A stretch of 64,000 nucleotides of DNA from Pseudomonas sp. MYb185. GTDB lineage: Bacteria; Pseudomonadota; Gammaproteobacteria; Pseudomonadales; Pseudomonadaceae. The position numbers were made by a program, and so were the translations under genes. The stretch is taken from the NCBI RefSeq assembly GCF_002979975.1, contig NZ_PCQD01000003.1, positions 62,001-126,000 on the forward strand. The letters are read 5' to 3'. Shown here piece by piece: positions 29,723 through 37,693 of the stretch. The notes under the pieces are model-generated. The model did not search any database. It worked only from the letters and a program-made list of their open reading frames with translations, and was not told the origin of the DNA. Positions within the stretch are counted from its first letter, which is position 1. Each line of letters begins with the position of its first letter.

Positions 29723-29857
29723 CTATCTGTCCTGCGCCTTGTCCTCGATCGCCTCGCCACCGCGCTGAATATCCCTGCCTGCGCCTTCCATGGTGTTACA
29801 GCCGGCCATGAACAGAACCATCATTCCGAGCAATACTGATTTCAGTTTCAGACTCAT
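29723..29857 (-). CDS. Entericidin-type small lipoprotein
   Basis: A 44-residue protein starting MSLKLKSVLLGMMVLFMAGCNTMEG. The lipobox MAGC places the lipidated Cys at residue 19. The short helical mature part (GAGRDIQRGGEAIEDKAQDR) is typical of EcnA/EcnB entericidins, membrane lipopeptides linked to stress and stationary phase. ATG 29857 has GGAG six bases upstream. Confidence 0.88.
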   Translation of the reverse strand: MSLKLKSVLLGMMVLFMAGCNTMEGAGRDIQRGGEAIEDKAQDR

Positions 29858-30055
29858 AATGAACTCCAGCATTATTGTTAAGCACCAGTCACGCGCCGGG
29901 GGCAACGTGGGTCAGGCTGAATGGTGTGCAGCCACAATTATGGACAGCGAAGGGGTGGGATGGGTTCAGGTGGGCTGTGGGGACCTACTCGGCCACCCCA
30001 GCGGAAAGCTGCTACCCTGAGCCGCTGCGAAGCGTCAGATAACAAGAGAGCTCCG

Positions 30056-31312
30056 ATGTCTCAGAACCCCAACCGCCCGAACATGGCAATTACCGTACTG
30101 TGCGGCACCCTTACGTCCCTGGTCGTGATCGGGTTTGCCCGCCTGGCCTACGGCATCATCCTGCCGGCGATGCGCGCAGACCTTGGCCTGTCCTACCAGC
30201 AGGCAGGGATTCTCAGCACGGTGACTGCCCTGTGCTATGTCTGCTTTGTCATGGCCGGCGGCCTGGCCGCAGCCCGCTGGGGAGCGAAGGCCTCGGTCAT
30301 GTTTGGCATGCTTACGGTGACGGTGGGTTTCCTGGGCCTGGCTGTTGCTACCCCCTTCTGGCTGGTGATGTTCCTCATGGGGTTACTGGGATTCGGTACC
30401 GCCTTCGCGTTCGCGCCCATGGTGGCGCTGCTGGCGACCTGGTTTCCAGAGCAGCGCGGGCTGGTCATCGGCTACATGACCAGCGGCGTCGGTATCAGTA
30501 TTCTGGTATCCGGTGTCCTGGTGCCCTTCCTGTTCGACGTGTTTGGCGATCAGGGCTGGCGGGTCAGCTGGGGCGTGTTTGCCGCCGCTGCCCTGTTTGT
30601 CGCGGTCATGATCGGCCTGTTTGTACGCAATCCCCCCGCACCTAAAGCCAGAGCGGCTGGCCACCTGCCGTCGGAGGTGAAGTGGCGAATCTACCGCAAC
30701 CCCCGGGTACTGATCGTGGCGACCACCTACGGCATCATCGGCCTGGGCTATATCGTCCAGACCGTGTTCATGATCAGTTTCATGGTTGAAAGCGGCCACA
30801 GCGAAACCATTGCAGGACGCTATATGGCAATGATGGGCCTGCTGTCCATCATCGGGGGCCCGCTATGGGGTTGGTTGTCTGACTTCTGGGGCCGAGGCAA
30901 CGCGCTGGCCATGTGCATATTCCTGGTGCTCGTGGCCGTGGCATTGCCGATCATCGGGCAGACCCTGCCCTACTTCTTCTTCCACTTCCTGGTGATGGGC
31001 GCCTCGGTCAACGGCTTGTTTGCGCTGATCCAGACCAGCGCTACGGATCAAGTAGCGCCTCGCTACATCCCCATCGCGTTCAGTTTCGCCACCGTCTTCT
31101 TCGCCTTCGGCCAATTTCTCGGACCTGCCATCGCCGGCTGGTTGATTGAAACCGCCGGGGGGTTCACTGCGGCTTTCAGCTTTACCTTTGTGGTGCTGTC
31201 GGTGGGGTTTGGTTTAACGCTGTTGATACGGCGGTTTCCCAAGGAGTATGCGGTTGGGGAGCCTAAGGTGGGGGCGGTTCAGTCCTGTGAGGAGTCGGAA
31301 GCGGTGAGGTAG
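30056..31312 (+). CDS. MFS transporter, YbfB/YjiJ-like
   Basis: A 418-residue inner-membrane transporter with about 12 helices. The first helices (VIGFARLAYGIILPAMRADLGLSYQQAGIL) match the YbfB/YjiJ branch of the major facilitator superfamily. Substrate unknown. ATG 30056 is preceded by AAGAGAG. It is the last core-like gene before the AT-rich accessory region, and its last codons abut noncoding DNA that leads into the reverse transcriptase module. Confidence 0.85.
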   Translation: MSQNPNRPNMAITVLCGTLTSLVVIGFARLAYGIILPAMRADLGLSYQQAGILSTVTALCYVCFVMAGGLAAARWGAKASVMFGMLTVTVGFLGLAVATPFWLVMFLMGLLGFGTAFAFAPMVALLATWFPEQRGLVIGYMTSGVGISILVSGVLVPFLFDVFGDQGWRVSWGVFAAAALFVAVMIGLFVRNPPAPKARAAGHLPSEVKWRIYRNPRVLIVATTYGIIGLGYIVQTVFMISFMVESGHSETIAGRYMAMMGLLSIIGGPLWGWLSDFWGRGNALAMCIFLVLVAVALPIIGQTLPYFFFHFLVMGASVNGLFALIQTSATDQVAPRYIPIAFSFATVFFAFGQFLGPAIAGWLIETAGGFTAAFSFTFVVLSVGFGLTLLIRRFPKEYAVGEPKVGAVQSCEESEAVR

Positions 31313-31619
31313 GCAAACGAACAGTTGTTTCCACCAGCATGTAATGAGTGGCATTGATATCGAGGTCGGCGCGATCAATACACTAGCGCTAGTCTTGCTG
31401 AGAGGATCAGTAGAAAGAAGCGGTGTAGGCTATTACCCGAACGCAGGTATATCGTACGGGAGGCAGCTATTTTCATGGCCAGTTGAAGGAAATAATACGA
31501 TTTTCCTCCCCGAAAGACTGCTTCCGGCCAGAAGCGGACGTTGTAACATAAGAGTGCTGAAAGCCGTCCAAGTATATGGCTCGAGTCAATAAGTCGTCAT
31601 TGCAAGGCAAAGATGATCG

Positions 31620-31788
31620 AGCTTCCTCCACTTTCCTGGTAGGCCTAAGCTATTAGGAAAGTGGAGGAGTCAAGACCGGAGAACTCACGAGGATTCAACG
31701 AGGCAAGGCTTTCGTGCATAGAACAACCTAGCCATGATGCTGGTGTGTGCGACCGCAAACGGTCTTCTATGTGCGTGATGCATCTTCG
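31620..31788 (-). ncRNA. Candidate DRT3 noncoding RNA downstream of the second reverse transcriptase
   Basis: Read on the reverse transcriptase strand, the stop codon at 31789 is followed by a small hairpin GACCG-TTTG-CGGTC (31764-31751), then a CACACAC tract (31749-31743), about 70 bases of unstructured sequence, and a strong hairpin (31668-31624). As I recall the DRT3 literature, the system carries a noncoding RNA whose ACACAC segment templates poly(GT) synthesis by the first reverse transcriptase. The boundaries and even the strand are inferred, not shown. Confidence 0.4.
31624..31668. repeat. Long hairpin beside the reverse transcriptase genes
   Basis: TCCTCCACTTTCCT (31624-31637) is perfectly complementary to 31655-31668. 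On the plus strand the stem extends inward by two G-U and three Watson-Crick pairs to a seven-base loop (31643-31649); on the minus strand those G-U pairs become C-A mismatches. There is no T-run on either side, so a plain terminator is less likely. Confidence 0.85.
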
Positions 31789-33837
31789 TCAGTATACTTC
31801 CTGGCTGACCTTGGCGTCTAGCTCTTTGGAAAAATCGAAATCTCCCCATTTAGTGAACCAGAATTCGCTATATTTCTGAATTCTCAACAAATTATTAGCA
31901 GGTAAACCATACATTTGTAAGATTCTCGTTTTAGTCTCGTCACTCACAAAGGGGCACACCGTAAGGTCTAACGCTAAATGCACCATCTCAGAGTCACCTA
32001 CCAGCGAGTCCTCCTTCAAGCTGAATATCTCCAATACATGTTTTTCCAAAGCTCTTCTGAGAAGTGAGTAGCGAGACTTATTCTCAATATAGAAGAGCAA
32101 AGTAACTATGGAAAAATAATCTAGACTAGATCTCGCTTCATACTGACCATCTAAAATCTCAAAGCCAAAACTATATCCCAGAACGCTTTCATCTATGCGA
32201 TAGTTCTTGCCCAATTGACGCATTAAAACCAAGAGGTACATAGTCTCAATTTTTGCACTATTGCCATTCGAGTTGTGACCTACAACGCTTCGGCATCTTT
32301 CGTATATTACCTGAGAAATTAAGGCTCCGTAACTCAACCCTATTGGCTCAGTCTTGTAAAACGAAAGAACGCGCTGACATATGCGACAAATTTTGATGGT
32401 TGTATTAACTTTCGGCGATACCGCGTAGATAAAGAACACAAAGCTTAGAAGGGCTTCCATTGACTTTGAAAAGCTCTTATCCGTGCCGTCGACTTTCTCA
32501 ATTTTTTTGTAGGCGTCAATCAAAGATCCGACTTTCCGCTCAACAATTGATAGCGAGTAATTTAGAATCTCGCCATAGTTGACCCCAGAGGTCGCCAAAA
32601 TGGACTTGAAGTCAGTTATCAGTGAAGACCTTCCAATATAAATCTCCCCCCTTGGTAGCGTTTCTCCGTCCTTGATCACAGGAGATATTTCGTATGTAAG
32701 CGTACGATCAAAAAGATCAGATATATGTTTTTTTGCGATAGAAATTGGTGTGATTATGGGGCGAGATAGAGTCTCCTCCTTTCCTTTATTTAGAGATAGC
32801 TTGTATAGCTTCAGGCTTTCCTGAAGTGTCATTTTTATTTGATGGCAGACTTCGTCGCTATTGTAGAAGACAAAATAGTCATCTACGTAACGATAAATCT
32901 TGAAATCTGAGTTATGAATATATCCCTTTTCAAGAAGCTTCCCGGAAATTTCGACATCAACCGCCTGAAGAATTATCTCTGCAAAAATTCTTGACACCTC
33001 AGGGCCGATAAGTATTCCATTTGTTTCGTTATGGTTCAGCTTCTGCATCAGCGAATCAAACTTTCCTGCGAACGACCCTAATATGGCTTTAAGGTTTTGC
33101 TTTGCGAAGCCCTTACCATACACCGCCCAGGCTAGTGAGTGCGTGTAAATGCTATCGAAGCACCCTGAAATATCGAATTTAGTGAGGTTTCTGAAGTCAC
33201 GCTCGCTACGGAGGTGCTCCCTGGATTCGTAGAATTTAAAAACATTACTGAATCGTTCATATACAAAAAATGACTTTAAGTTCTCATAGTTTTCACCATC
33301 TACTTCTACTAGTGAATCAGATTTGTCCTGCCGCTCTATTTGCGAGCGAAAGTTGATATAAGTGCACCCGGCAATTCGTCTTGGTGATCGTAGACTGAAC
33401 TCACTTCGACCGGTATAATAAATCATCAAGTCTTTGAACTGGTCATAGAAATCCACCACCAGTAACTGTCCCTTGGGGTGCATCAGTGATAACTGCCGCA
33501 ACTGATCCTGCTTATGCGTAGTAGAGAAGACGAAGGGAATAGTATGGACAAAGTCTGTTTTATCCAGATCAACTATAGAGATAGTTCTGCAATCCTCAGT
33601 AACATGTCTAACAAGCTTAGTATTTTGGATTCCCAGCACCATCTTCACAAGATTGTCTAGCACCTCATCAATATAGTTCCAAGAAATCTTATTCTTGTGA
33701 AATTTGATAGTGTGATCACATAGAAATCTGTAGAAATATCTATTTGAAAAAACTATCGGAACCTCGTACGGGAGCACATCAGACAACACAACCCTTTCGA
33801 CTGGGAAATTTATAGACAAAGCTTTTTTTCTAGACAT
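31789..33837 (-). CDS. Defence-associated reverse transcriptase, Drt3b-like (UG8 type)
   Basis: A 682-residue reverse transcriptase. Motif A is KFDISGCFDSI (Asp222), motif B region is NGILIGPEVSRIFAEI (about 273-288) and motif C is YRYVDDYFVF with the catalytic Asp319-Asp320. Residues 1-210 form an N-terminal region and about 300 residues follow the palm with no domain I recognise; there is no maturase or endonuclease. ATG 33837 overlaps the end of the upstream reverse transcriptase by eight bases, implying coupled translation. Composition is markedly AT-rich. As I recall, the DRT3 second enzyme makes poly(AC) without a nucleic acid template. Confidence 0.8.
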   Translation of the reverse strand: MSRKKALSINFPVERVVLSDVLPYEVPIVFSNRYFYRFLCDHTIKFHKNKISWNYIDEVLDNLVKMVLGIQNTKLVRHVTEDCRTISIVDLDKTDFVHTIPFVFSTTHKQDQLRQLSLMHPKGQLLVVDFYDQFKDLMIYYTGRSEFSLRSPRRIAGCTYINFRSQIERQDKSDSLVEVDGENYENLKSFFVYERFSNVFKFYESREHLRSERDFRNLTKFDISGCFDSIYTHSLAWAVYGKGFAKQNLKAILGSFAGKFDSLMQKLNHNETNGILIGPEVSRIFAEIILQAVDVEISGKLLEKGYIHNSDFKIYRYVDDYFVFYNSDEVCHQIKMTLQESLKLYKLSLNKGKEETLSRPIITPISIAKKHISDLFDRTLTYEISPVIKDGETLPRGEIYIGRSSLITDFKSILATSGVNYGEILNYSLSIVERKVGSLIDAYKKIEKVDGTDKSFSKSMEALLSFVFFIYAVSPKVNTTIKICRICQRVLSFYKTEPIGLSYGALISQVIYERCRSVVGHNSNGNSAKIETMYLLVLMRQLGKNYRIDESVLGYSFGFEILDGQYEARSSLDYFSIVTLLFYIENKSRYSLLRRALEKHVLEIFSLKEDSLVGDSEMVHLALDLTVCPFVSDETKTRILQMYGLPANNLLRIQKYSEFWFTKWGDFDFSKELDAKVSQEVY

Positions 33838-35176
33838 GCTTCCATCCTCGCGAAAGCTCTGAAAGCTGCTTAGAGTCAAAATTTCTGAACAATTTCTCCG
33901 TGAATCCTTTTTCAAAGGACAATTTCGAAAGTTTTCTCTTTAGTGATGGACTAGCAACGCCTGCGATCTTGTTACGATAGAACTGGTCTAGCCCGGAGAG
34001 CTGATCAGTATCAGTTATATACTTGTTGCTAAAGTATATGCCGATAAAGGCGTTACTTTTCCTGTTAAATAAACGCATATTTCCGGTTAGAAAAAGACAC
34101 CGAAGCATCAATTCTTCAGCCGCTTTTTTTGGAATAAACGCGCATTTTTTTGAGTAATCTGTGAAAGCTTTCTCGATGCGTGATTTGTACTTATCAAACT
34201 TCCTTTTGCTCAATCGCACACCTGGGGTGCTACTGGAAACATCAAATGTGTAGCCCAAATAATCAAACTTTCCTTTTTGCTCCTCAAGCAGGTCAATCAC
34301 TTTCGTTTTGTTGTTAAGCTTGAGCCCTTTTTCGTGGAGTATGTTACGGAGGGTACCTAAATATTTCGTCGCGAGCTCTTTTCGGTGTGGGGCATACATT
34401 AGCACCATATCATCGACGTACCTGGCATAATAAAACAAATCATCTTGCTGTCTGATTTCAGTATCAATGCTAGACAGATATATCTCAGATAGATAGGCGC
34501 TAATTCCTATGCCTCGCGGTAGACCATTATCATCGCCAGAAATGGCGACATAGTCTTTCATAAGTCGTGTCAAAATTCTTTTAATCAGCACCGACAATTC
34601 CGGAGACTGATGGATTCCATCGAGTAACTCCTTGTGCCTGACAGACTCATAAAACGACTCCACATCCGACCTTATTATGTACTTTGGCACATCATCCAAA
34701 GCTAACGACTTTACTTGGCTAGTTAGAGTGTCACGTGACGGCATGCGAATATCATATAGAGACTTGAGCATTCTCTGAACAAACTTGACAGCGAGAATCT
34801 GATCTAAGCTATCTCCGACTCCGTAAACTCTTTTCCCGCCAACTGTAGCTGGCAAGAGAGCCAAATTTATTCTGAATTCTTTGCTGCCGATAATCTTAGA
34901 GGCTCGCTCAAGCTCAGAGTCAATCAAGCGTGCGTGCTCAGCTTTACGCTTTTCTATAACAATAGCCAAGCGTGATATACGCTTATCATAAAAGGCGGGG
35001 GTTATTTTTCCAGTACGTAAGCGGTACCGTGAAAGTGAACGAAGATTATTCAGCTTGTAGAGTTTGGTTCTTATATCGAAGGCAGCAGGAATAAATCGCT
35101 CTTCAAGATTCCCTCCCTTCTCCCGATCTCCCTTGAGTAGGTAATTAAGGTTTTTTATTGAGATAGCTTGATCCAT
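33830..35176 (-). CDS. Defence-associated reverse transcriptase, Drt3a-like (UG3 type)
   Basis: A 448-residue reverse transcriptase from ATG 35176. Motif A is IRSDVESFYES (Asp171), motif B LPRGIGISAYLSEIYLS, motif C YARYVDDMVLM (Asp255-Asp256), and motifs D/E GLKLNNKTK..FDYLGYTFDV. All catalytic residues are intact. The C-terminal 120 residues are basic. Start is uncertain: AGAAGG at 35194-35189 suits a TTG at 35182 best, and a GTG at 35212 would add 12 residues. It has no group II intron domains and is paired with a second reverse transcriptase, which is the reason for the DRT3 assignment. Strongly AT-rich against its flanks. Confidence 0.8.
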   Translation of the reverse strand: MDQAISIKNLNYLLKGDREKGGNLEERFIPAAFDIRTKLYKLNNLRSLSRYRLRTGKITPAFYDKRISRLAIVIEKRKAEHARLIDSELERASKIIGSKEFRINLALLPATVGGKRVYGVGDSLDQILAVKFVQRMLKSLYDIRMPSRDTLTSQVKSLALDDVPKYIIRSDVESFYESVRHKELLDGIHQSPELSVLIKRILTRLMKDYVAISGDDNGLPRGIGISAYLSEIYLSSIDTEIRQQDDLFYYARYVDDMVLMYAPHRKELATKYLGTLRNILHEKGLKLNNKTKVIDLLEEQKGKFDYLGYTFDVSSSTPGVRLSKRKFDKYKSRIEKAFTDYSKKCAFIPKKAAEELMLRCLFLTGNMRLFNRKSNAFIGIYFSNKYITDTDQLSGLDQFYRNKIAGVASPSLKRKLSKLSFEKGFTEKLFRNFDSKQLSELSRGWKHV

Positions 35177-35212
35177 AGACAATATAGGCCTTCTATAAAT
35201 TACTTCTTCCAC

Positions 35213-35529
35213 TACCTATTCCGATTAGGTTTAGTAAGGAGCCTAACTCCTGCTTATCCGGAGTACAGCAATGGTTCAGCGATAGGTTTGGCTAGATTAC
35301 GCTCGATTCAGTTGTACGCCTTGATTCAAGATCTTTAGTGATTCCCCGATGGCAGCTCCTAGCCGATAGCGACGGCCCAGCTTTGGACCGTCGCTATGCG
35401 GAAGTGGCCGGCCAGCATTCAGGAACGACTACAGCAGGCATCGTCCCAATTCGGTCGAAGCAGCCAGTCGTGGCTAAACCTATTTAATGTTAAGCCGAGC
35501 AATGTCGAGCACCAGTCGCCGAATAGCCG
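35213..35529. other. Intergenic region between CHAT protease and first reverse transcriptase
   Basis: A 317-bp gap on the strand of the defence genes. It contains a strong hairpin: ATAGCGACGG (35366-35375) pairs with 35388-35397, with a further CCA/TGG inner stem and a GCTT loop. It may terminate the CHAT transcript or be part of an RNA leader. A minor repeat ACCTA/TAGGT (35214-35230) lies next to the reverse transcriptase start. No coding frame is convincing. Confidence 0.5.
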
Positions 35530-36585
35530 TTAAGATTTTGGTTTAACCAGCACTAAGTCAGTCTCGTCAACACCCGTTCGTACGTGAAGCTCTGGGGTTG
35601 ATTCTTCCGGAATGCCCTCAAGCATCAAAGCGTTTTTAGCTTGTTTAAAGGCGTTGGGAATTGACTTGCCGAAGCCAATTGCGGAATAAAACTGCGCGGA
35701 AAATACCCGTGCTGCTGTGTCCCCAATTGTCTGATTCATTCCAATTGCCGCATCCACATACTGCGTGCATGCGGCCGCTTGGTTGTATGAGTGACAGGTG
35801 TTAAAGAACACGAGCCGAACTGAGTCATAGAGCTCAAAAGTGTTAACAATGCTAGCGAGAGAAATAAAAGCTGCATCACCGTTGCGATCCTGCAAAACCA
35901 GTTCGTCCTGGTTAGTACCGTGCCCGCTAAAGTGAACGATCGTCGGCTCCAGTTCGTTCATGTACTGCAATATATCGCCGGATCGCAATGCCCAACGTGA
36001 CTCCAATTTGACTGCATCGCGATGGTCTGAAAGGCGGATTTTATGCTGTATTTCTCTAACCTCCTCATCCAGAAGGAGTCGTCGATCAGAAGCTGTCGCA
36101 GGATCAGTAGCGAAGAACGCAACCACAATTTCCTCCGGTAAAGCGCTCAGCCGATCTACACGTGCAATAGTTTCACGATGAAGCAGTTCGTGGTGTGTCA
36201 AGCTAGATTCCACAGCACGGAACTGCTGCTGCTGAGCAGCTTGCTGTCGCTTCTGCTCATCATTCCTTTTCTTGAACGCTTTTGCCTCCTCATTATCCAG
36301 CCGCTTTTGAGCACCTACGAGCTTCCTCTGTTCGTCTGCGATTTTTTTCTCTATCTTCGCAGCCTCACGCTCATGCTTGGCTTGGTCATCGGCGTGCCGA
36401 CTAGCTTCACGCAGCTTGGTCTGCAATGTTGACGTAGAAGTAGCTTTGGTCGCTGCGGATTGTGCAGCAAGTGATTTCTTACCCGCGTCCGCTGCCTTTT
36501 GCACTTCTCGCGCTTTTTGTTCCGTCAATCTAGCAATGCCAGACCGAATCTGAATTACTTGGCGCCGGTACATGTCTATGCTCAT
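35530..36585 (-). CDS. CHAT-domain caspase-like protease with coiled-coil N-terminus
   Basis: A 351-residue protein without signal or membrane segment. Residues about 15-130 are a charged coiled coil rich in Lys, Ala, Gln and Glu. A CHAT peptidase domain follows (about 152-345): VVAFFATDP..LLLDEEVREI, then the catalytic His222 in HFSGHGTN and catalytic Cys264 in FFNTCHSY. CHAT proteases act as effectors or regulators in several bacterial defence and cell-death systems. It lies upstream of the reverse transcriptases on the same strand, 350 bp away. ATG 36585 has AAGGG upstream. Its substrate is unknown. Confidence 0.83.
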   Translation of the reverse strand: MSIDMYRRQVIQIRSGIARLTEQKAREVQKAADAGKKSLAAQSAATKATSTSTLQTKLREASRHADDQAKHEREAAKIEKKIADEQRKLVGAQKRLDNEEAKAFKKRNDEQKRQQAAQQQQFRAVESSLTHHELLHRETIARVDRLSALPEEIVVAFFATDPATASDRRLLLDEEVREIQHKIRLSDHRDAVKLESRWALRSGDILQYMNELEPTIVHFSGHGTNQDELVLQDRNGDAAFISLASIVNTFELYDSVRLVFFNTCHSYNQAAACTQYVDAAIGMNQTIGDTAARVFSAQFYSAIGFGKSIPNAFKQAKNALMLEGIPEESTPELHVRTGVDETDLVLVKPKS

Positions 36586-36830
36586 GCACTATCCCTTATG
36601 AAATATCTGGCTTGGCGTGACTACCTGGAAAGACGCCTCCATCCTTTCGTCCCATATTATCTGATATCTTTCCTACAACAAGTCTGCGGCTCGAACATCG
36701 CTGGCTCCTTTCTGTGGTGGCTATACGATGACATGGTTATGTCAAGCAAGCCGCCGGCAGCACAGTTGGCTCACTTTCTGAGTCTGGAGGCGCTCGATGA
36801 CCGCTTCTGGCCGATAGCAGCCCCTACCGT

Positions 36831-37595
36831 TTACCCAACAAACACATTCTCTCGATGCCATCTAACCAACCCACCATCAGGCGCAAACCGTTCAGGCAAC
36901 ACAATTTCATTGCCCTCAATTGCCACCAGCGTCGACTGAGCAAACGAATCAGCACGCCCCTTCAGTCGATCACTCACCATCACAGTGAACTCATCAGATA
37001 AAGCGATAAGTCCCTGATCGAACGCCCGGTCGTGCAGCGCTGAAAGACACAGTCCGTTAGCCGGGTTCAGTCTGTTCGCTTCGTCGACACGCCAAGGGAC
37101 GATATGGCTCGCCAGGAGCAGTCGCGGTTCGCTCAAGCCAGACATGCAGCACTTCGCACCGTAGCTCGCCAGGACCGCTTTTCGAAAGAAGCTCTGCCGA
37201 ATTCGTATGCGAACCTGCGCTTCCCGGGTTTCACCGAAATAGTCGGCAGCGGCTTCAGCGACGTTGGGGTCATCAGTTGTCGAGACGTCATCCGACGTGG
37301 CGAGTAGCACGCTGCACTCATCTACCAGGCTTTGCCAATCGTTCTGAAATTGCTCCCAGATGGCACGATCAAGTTTCGAGGCGCCGGATAGACCCTTTCT
37401 TCCCGTTCCGGTGATCGCTGGATCCAGGCTGGCGAAGTTGACGAGTTTCATCGCTACCGATGATGATGTCCTGCCGAGTCTGTTTGCCAGGCGAATGATG
37501 TCCGGGTTGCCTTTATGAAGGCGCCCAAAGGGAAGCTGGCAATATAGGTAGAAAGCCAATTTGAGTTCATCGGCTGTCCAGCGCACATTGGACAA
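36831..37595 (-). CDS. HNH endonuclease (HNH_2 type)
   Basis: A 254-residue protein. The N-terminal segment (RWTADELKLAFYLYCQLPFGRLHKGNPDI..LGRTSSSVAMKLVNFASLDP) is a helical DNA-binding-like module common to this family. The C-terminal nuclease core has SHIVPW, NPANGLCLS and ALHDRAFD, giving the His-Asn-His arrangement. TTG 37595 has a perfect AAGGAG six bases upstream and fits the family N-terminus; a frame extending to an ATG at 37733 would overlap the divergent gene. Such genes are frequent in defence islands, but the target is unknown. Confidence 0.82.
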   Translation of the reverse strand: MSNVRWTADELKLAFYLYCQLPFGRLHKGNPDIIRLANRLGRTSSSVAMKLVNFASLDPAITGTGRKGLSGASKLDRAIWEQFQNDWQSLVDECSVLLATSDDVSTTDDPNVAEAAADYFGETREAQVRIRIRQSFFRKAVLASYGAKCCMSGLSEPRLLLASHIVPWRVDEANRLNPANGLCLSALHDRAFDQGLIALSDEFTVMVSDRLKGRADSFAQSTLVAIEGNEIVLPERFAPDGGLVRWHRENVFVG

Positions 37596-37693
37596 AACGG
37601 ACTCCTTTCTCGTCTCGTTGCGGTGCCACCAGGATAGCCCAACAGCCCTGGTTGCGGATATGATCCCTCTACGCACATCAGCAAGGAAGCCAT

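Larger units (their letters stand above)
31313..31788. other. Noncoding stretch at the left edge of the accessory region
   Basis: A 476-bp interval without a convincing gene. An 82-codon plus-strand frame (31344-31592) lacks similarity and a ribosome site. At 31593 stands CGTCATTGCAAGG, matching the end of the 92-bp repeat family except for one base. The right part holds the long hairpin and CA tract described separately as a candidate noncoding RNA. Confidence 0.5.

Noticed and set aside
31344-31592. Possible 82-residue gene after the MFS gene
   Set aside because: Weak start and no similarity; it may be a gene remnant but cannot be supported.
31789-35212. Retron or group II intron as the source of the reverse transcriptases
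   Set aside because: Two full-length reverse transcriptases overlap in one operon, with no intron ends, maturase or HNH domain, and no retron msr/msd palindrome layout that I can see.
36499-36939. 146-codon plus-strand frame between the CHAT and HNH genes
   Set aside because: It overlaps both supported minus-strand genes and has no features of its own.
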